In this document: positions 7,810 to 9,957 of the stretch, one piece after another
How the letters are laid out: each line of letters starts with the position of its first letter
Position numbering within the stretch: position 1 is the stretch's first letter
Assembly (NCBI GenBank): GCA_003577005.1
Contig: QEUW01000293.1
Coordinates: 1 to 9,957 of the forward strand
Length of the DNA: 9,957 nucleotides
Source: Chloroflexota bacterium
GTDB taxonomy: Bacteria; Chloroflexota; Anaerolineae; Caldilineales; Caldilineaceae
Direction: 5' to 3'
Position numbers and translations under genes: made by a program
The notes under the pieces: model-generated
The model's database searches: none
What the model saw: only the letters and a program-made list of their open reading frames with translations
Told to the model about the DNA's origin: nothing

Positions 7810-9021
7810 TTATAGGTTGGCCGTCAGGAACCATTCCCGCAAGTGATCTTTGAGGTTGGGTAGATGTTCCCGTCCAAAGACGCGAACTTTATCATCCATA
7901 AACCATTCTTCCTGAATCTCCCTTTCTAGTCGTTCAGGTTCTTCATAGAGACACACGAGTGCGACACGGGCTTCATCCCCTCCCAATTGTCGAGCGCGCA
8001 CATAAGCTTCCAGCAAGTGTTCTTTACACTTGTCGACTCTTTCAGAAACCATACAGGAGATAGCAAATAGTTGATAACCGCGCATCGCAGCGACATCAAG
8101 GTCGAACTCTCGCAACGGCTTGTTACGAGTACCACTGAAGGGGATCAAGTTCATCCCATAATCTTGCAATCCCAATCCCTCCGCAAGATCGTGAATCTGA
8201 AGGAGTGTATATTCCTCTAGCCATCCTCCATTCAACCATTTGCTATAGGAGACAAATTTCTCATAGTCACCCAGGCTTGTCGCTACGCGATCTTCAGAGG
8301 CCTGTCCATCGCATAAATTATCAAATGACGTGATGAGCAAATCGAGCTTTGGGTAGGTTTCTTTGCAAGGTAGCTGTTGAAACTTAGCTTCTGCAACATA
8401 AGCCTGCCACTGTGCCCAGCGTTCTCTTGAAGCATGTACAATTGCGAGCGATTCTAGAAGATTCGTGCGTTGTGGCTGTCCAGGCGTTCTTATCACTTCT
8501 TTCTTGAATTCCGGATAGCCATGCAGCCTAGCAACCTCATTAAGTGTCACTAAACATTTAGAACCAGCCGCGACCCAGCGTGTCTGCTCATCCTCCCTTC
8601 CATCAATGCGCAGCGACAGTGTGCGTGCATCCAGATATGTACAGACCACATCTGGCAGCTCCTGTTCTAGCACCCGATAGACATGCACAGCCATTGCTTT
8701 GGTGCCGCCAGTGTAATGGAGCCCGACTGCCGAGTTGCGCCCCAAGCCAGCCACAATCTCACGCACCCGCTTGCGAATTTCGGCGCTATCGGCGTTGGGG
8801 ATTTCACGGAGTGTGCATTCAACTGCTGGTAGACGCACCTTGATCTGGCCGCGCAGCGCCCTGGCGATGTTGAGGGTGTCGGACGAATGGAGCAAATGAA
8901 CCTTGCCGCTATCTGACGCCAGCAACAGCGCCGCGACATAATTAGGCAGTGGATTTGTTCCTATCAACAAAAAAAGGTGCTTGGTTCTGCACTCTTCAGG
9001 AACCTCGGCAATTTCGATCAT
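7810..9021 (-). CDS. CARF-domain putative nuclease, Card1/Can2-like, with altered active site
   Basis: This 403-residue protein begins at ATG 9021 with AGGAG ten bases upstream, and is the first gene of the operon. The N-terminal CARF fold is marked by FLLIGTNPLPNYVAAL (17-32) and LHYTGGTKAMAVHVY (101-115), the latter a close match to the TGGTK ligand-pocket motif of Card1/Can2-type proteins. CARF domains bind cyclic oligoadenylate made by Cas10. The C-terminal part resembles their PD-(D/E)xK nuclease: GGWLEEY (265-271) and EFDLDVAAMRGYQLFAISC (305-323), with D309 in the place of the metal-binding Asp. Thirteen residues later, where E-x-K is expected, it reads S322-C323-M324. A charged helix with K331 and K333 follows and might supply the lysine. 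It could be an active nuclease variant or a binding-only protein. The stop at 7810-7812 lies 9 bases from cas10. Confidence 0.85.
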   Translation of the reverse strand: MIEIAEVPEECRTKHLFLLIGTNPLPNYVAALLLASDSGKVHLLHSSDTLNIARALRGQIKVRLPAVECTLREIPNADSAEIRKRVREIVAGLGRNSAVGLHYTGGTKAMAVHVYRVLEQELPDVVCTYLDARTLSLRIDGREDEQTRWVAAGSKCLVTLNEVARLHGYPEFKKEVIRTPGQPQRTNLLESLAIVHASRERWAQWQAYVAEAKFQQLPCKETYPKLDLLITSFDNLCDGQASEDRVATSLGDYEKFVSYSKWLNGGWLEEYTLLQIHDLAEGLGLQDYGMNLIPFSGTRNKPLREFDLDVAAMRGYQLFAISCMVSERVDKCKEHLLEAYVRARQLGGDEARVALVCLYEEPERLEREIQEEWFMDDKVRVFGREHLPNLKDHLREWFLTANL

Positions 9022-9212
9022 TGTAGCTCATCTCCTAGAAGCCTCCTTCCCCCATCCGCACTGGAGGACAGCGCGGGTGGATGTGTCTATCCTTGCGCTG
9101 ATTGCCCGCTCTGTCATGGGAGCCACCCTCTCCATCGCCCATTCCCACCACCCAGCGCAAAAATTTCCGCTCCAGTATGCGATCTTGGGCTACTGAGTAT
9201 GTGGTGCTTCAC

Positions 9213-9222
9213 ATTTGCAAAT
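9213..9222. promoter_or_regulatory. Perfect 10-base palindrome upstream of the cas operon
   Basis: ATTTGCAAAT is identical on both strands and lies about 190 bases upstream of the CARF start codon. Position and symmetry would suit a dimeric regulator, but a single 10-base palindrome can occur by chance and no second copy was seen in the leader. Confidence 0.2.
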
Positions 9223-9252
9223 CCATGCTGGGTGAGAGACAGCCTTTGCTTA

Positions 9253-9270
9253 GACTTTACCGCAAAAGTC
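9253..9270. repeat. Short inverted repeat with 6-base arms in the operon leader
   Basis: The arms GACTTT (9253-9258) and AAAGTC (9265-9270) are exact reverse complements around a 6-base centre. It could be an operator or a small RNA hairpin in the leader transcript. It has no U-tract on either side, so it is not a terminator. Confidence 0.25.
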
Positions 9271-9398
9271 ACTATCTCAACCTACTAGATTCCGATTCCA
9301 TTTCGACAACCGCAACCGCGAGCCAAATCAAACCTTACCACACCTCCCTTCCTTAAAAATCCTCGGTTCTTCTGAATCATTTCATCACTTCCTCTGAT

Positions 9399-9416
9399 CC
9401 CCCCCACCCCGTCCCC
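9399..9416 (-). other. Putative G-quadruplex motif just 3' of the LuxR-type gene
   Basis: On the minus strand this reads as tracts of four, four and seven G separated by 2 and 1 bases, enough for four G3 tracts with loops of 1-3 bases. It begins three bases after the TAG stop of the helix-turn-helix gene, so it would be in that gene's 3' untranslated RNA. It satisfies the usual G3+N1-7 pattern; formation in the cell is unproven. Confidence 0.45.
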
Positions 9417-9419
9417 GTG

Positions 9420-9957
9420 CTACAATATCCCCATCCGCGCCAGGAAGCCGGCGAAGTGCTCACGCAGAAAGCGGTAATCGAGCCGGGCCTCCTCGGCCAG
9501 CCCCCAGGCGATGCGACACTCGGCCAGGATGGCGCTCTTGTGGGTGTTGACGGTGCTCAGGCTGATGTGCAGCGCCTCCGCCACATCTTGGGGAGTGAGA
9601 CCACGGGCGAAGGCGATGAGGGTGTCTCGTTGGCGCTCGGAGAGGCGGTCATAGACCTGGTGGCATTGTAGTTCATTGGAAGCGCTAAATGCCCCCATTT
9701 GCTCAGCCACCGCCTGGGCAGGCGGTTGGGCTATGGCGCGCAGCGCCGGGAAATAGGCGCCCCACGGCACCAGCGGCACGGGAATCAACTGCACGCCGTC
9801 GTCCGGCTGCACATGCATGATGGCGCCTTCATTGGCGCGGGCACGCAACTCATCGGGAGTGTAGAGATGCCAGAGCCGGTCCTGATGGTCGCACAGCAGC
9901 ATGGCGGCCGAGGTGACCAACAGGCCGATCAGCCGCCGGCCACCGGCAATGCAAAGA
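9420..9957 (-). CDS. LuxR/GerE-type helix-turn-helix protein, 5' end cut by window edge
   Basis: The frame is open from the right edge (first full codon at 9956) to the TAG at 9420-9422, 178 visible residues. A TTG at 9920 could serve as a start, but the codons before it continue in frame as LCIAGGRRLIGLL without a stop or Met, so the real start is probably outside the window. The C-terminal part has a GerE-type HTH at bases 9525-9644: LSERQRDTLIAFARGLTPQD followed by a recognition helix around SLSTVNTHKSAILAE. The visible N-terminal part (LLCDHQDRLWHLYTP, then HVQPDDGVQLIPVPL) is not a domain I can name; no receiver Asp pattern is visible. It is likely a DNA-binding regulator. It shares the strand of the cas operon but is about 400 bases away, so joint transcription or control of cas genes is only a possibility. 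Confidence 0.75.
   Translation of the reverse strand, partial: LCIAGGRRLIGLLVTSAAMLLCDHQDRLWHLYTPDELRARANEGAIMHVQPDDGVQLIPVPLVPWGAYFPALRAIAQPPAQAVAEQMGAFSASNELQCHQVYDRLSERQRDTLIAFARGLTPQDVAEALHISLSTVNTHKSAILAECRIAWGLAEEARLDYRFLREHFAGFLARMGIL

Larger units (their letters stand above)
9022..9419. other. Intergenic leader region of the cas operon, no gene
   Basis: These 398 bases separate the LuxR-type gene from the CARF gene. No open frame on either strand here has both a ribosome binding site and recognisable protein content. The promoter of the seven-gene operon should be in this stretch, since all downstream junctions are tight. I found no convincing -35/-10 pair; the nearest, on the minus strand, is TTGAGA followed after 15 bases by TAAAGT, which is too weak to call. 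Small dyads lie at 9155-9170, 9213-9222 and 9253-9270, and a run of G tracts on the minus strand at 9399-9416. No CRISPR repeats and no tRNA-like fold were seen. Confidence 0.6.

Noticed and set aside
8998..9031. Eleven-codon minus-strand frame from ATG 9031 overlapping the CARF start
   Set aside because: AGGAG directly abuts this ATG, leaving no spacer, and the short product is out of frame with the CARF gene; a leader peptide cannot be excluded but is not supported.
9149..9234. Eight-base inverted repeat CACCCAGC/GCTGGGTG with arms about 70 bases apart
   Set aside because: The arms are short and far apart, and nothing between them looks like a mobile element or a structured RNA.
9022..9419. 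CRISPR array or leader remnant in the intergenic region
   Set aside because: I saw no direct repeats of 25-40 bases with regular spacing; only very short tandem similarities such as GGAATC twice in a row.
9420..9920. Complete 166-codon gene beginning at TTG 9920
   Set aside because: The frame continues upstream to the window edge with protein-like content, so a start outside the window is more likely than a rare TTG start here.

Overview
The window is dominated by one minus-strand operon that encodes most of a type III-D CRISPR-Cas effector complex with an associated ancillary CARF effector. Transcription runs from high to low coordinates. The order is: CARF-domain putative nuclease (9021 to 7810), Cas10 (7800 to 6097), single-domain Cas7/Csm3-like RAMP (6100 to 5417), Csx10 (5420 to 3870), a tandem double-Cas7 RAMP fusion (3873 to 2452), Csx19 (2455 to 1817), and a TIGR03986-type RAMP protein (1797 to base 1). 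The last gene is open through all 599 codons to the window edge, where it is cut. Four of the six junctions are 4-base start/stop overlaps (ATGA or GTGA). The other two are 9 and 19 bases long and carry Shine-Dalgarno sequences, so the seven genes are almost certainly co-transcribed and translationally coupled.

As a system: the RAMP subunits (Cas7, Csx10, double Cas7, TIGR03986 protein) and Csx19 would build the crRNA-guided RNA-binding filament around Cas10. Cas10 keeps an intact GGDD palm motif but has no HD nuclease domain, so signalling by cyclic oligoadenylate is its likely output. The CARF protein at the head of the operon is the natural receiver of that signal. Its C-terminal half looks like the Card1/Can2 PD-(D/E)xK nuclease, but the usual E-x-K triad reads S-C-M. 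No separate cas11 gene is present; the helical C-terminus of Csx10 is the best candidate for that role. There is no cas6, cas1, cas2 or repeat array in the window, so crRNA processing and adaptation genes must lie elsewhere, possibly past base 1.

To the right, 9022-9419 is about 400 bases with no credible gene. It is the 5' leader of the operon and holds several small dyad symmetries and a G-quadruplex-type motif. From 9420 to the right edge is the C-terminal part of a LuxR/GerE-type helix-turn-helix protein, also on the minus strand. It is open to the edge, and a hand-counted line of it is far richer in G+C than the middle of the CARF gene.

The organism is a bacterium. The gene set resembles the type III-D loci known from Chloroflexota (Roseiflexus/Chloroflexus relatives), with Cyanobacteria as an alternative. 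That assignment is inference from gene content and protein style only, and no RNA gene is available to confirm it.
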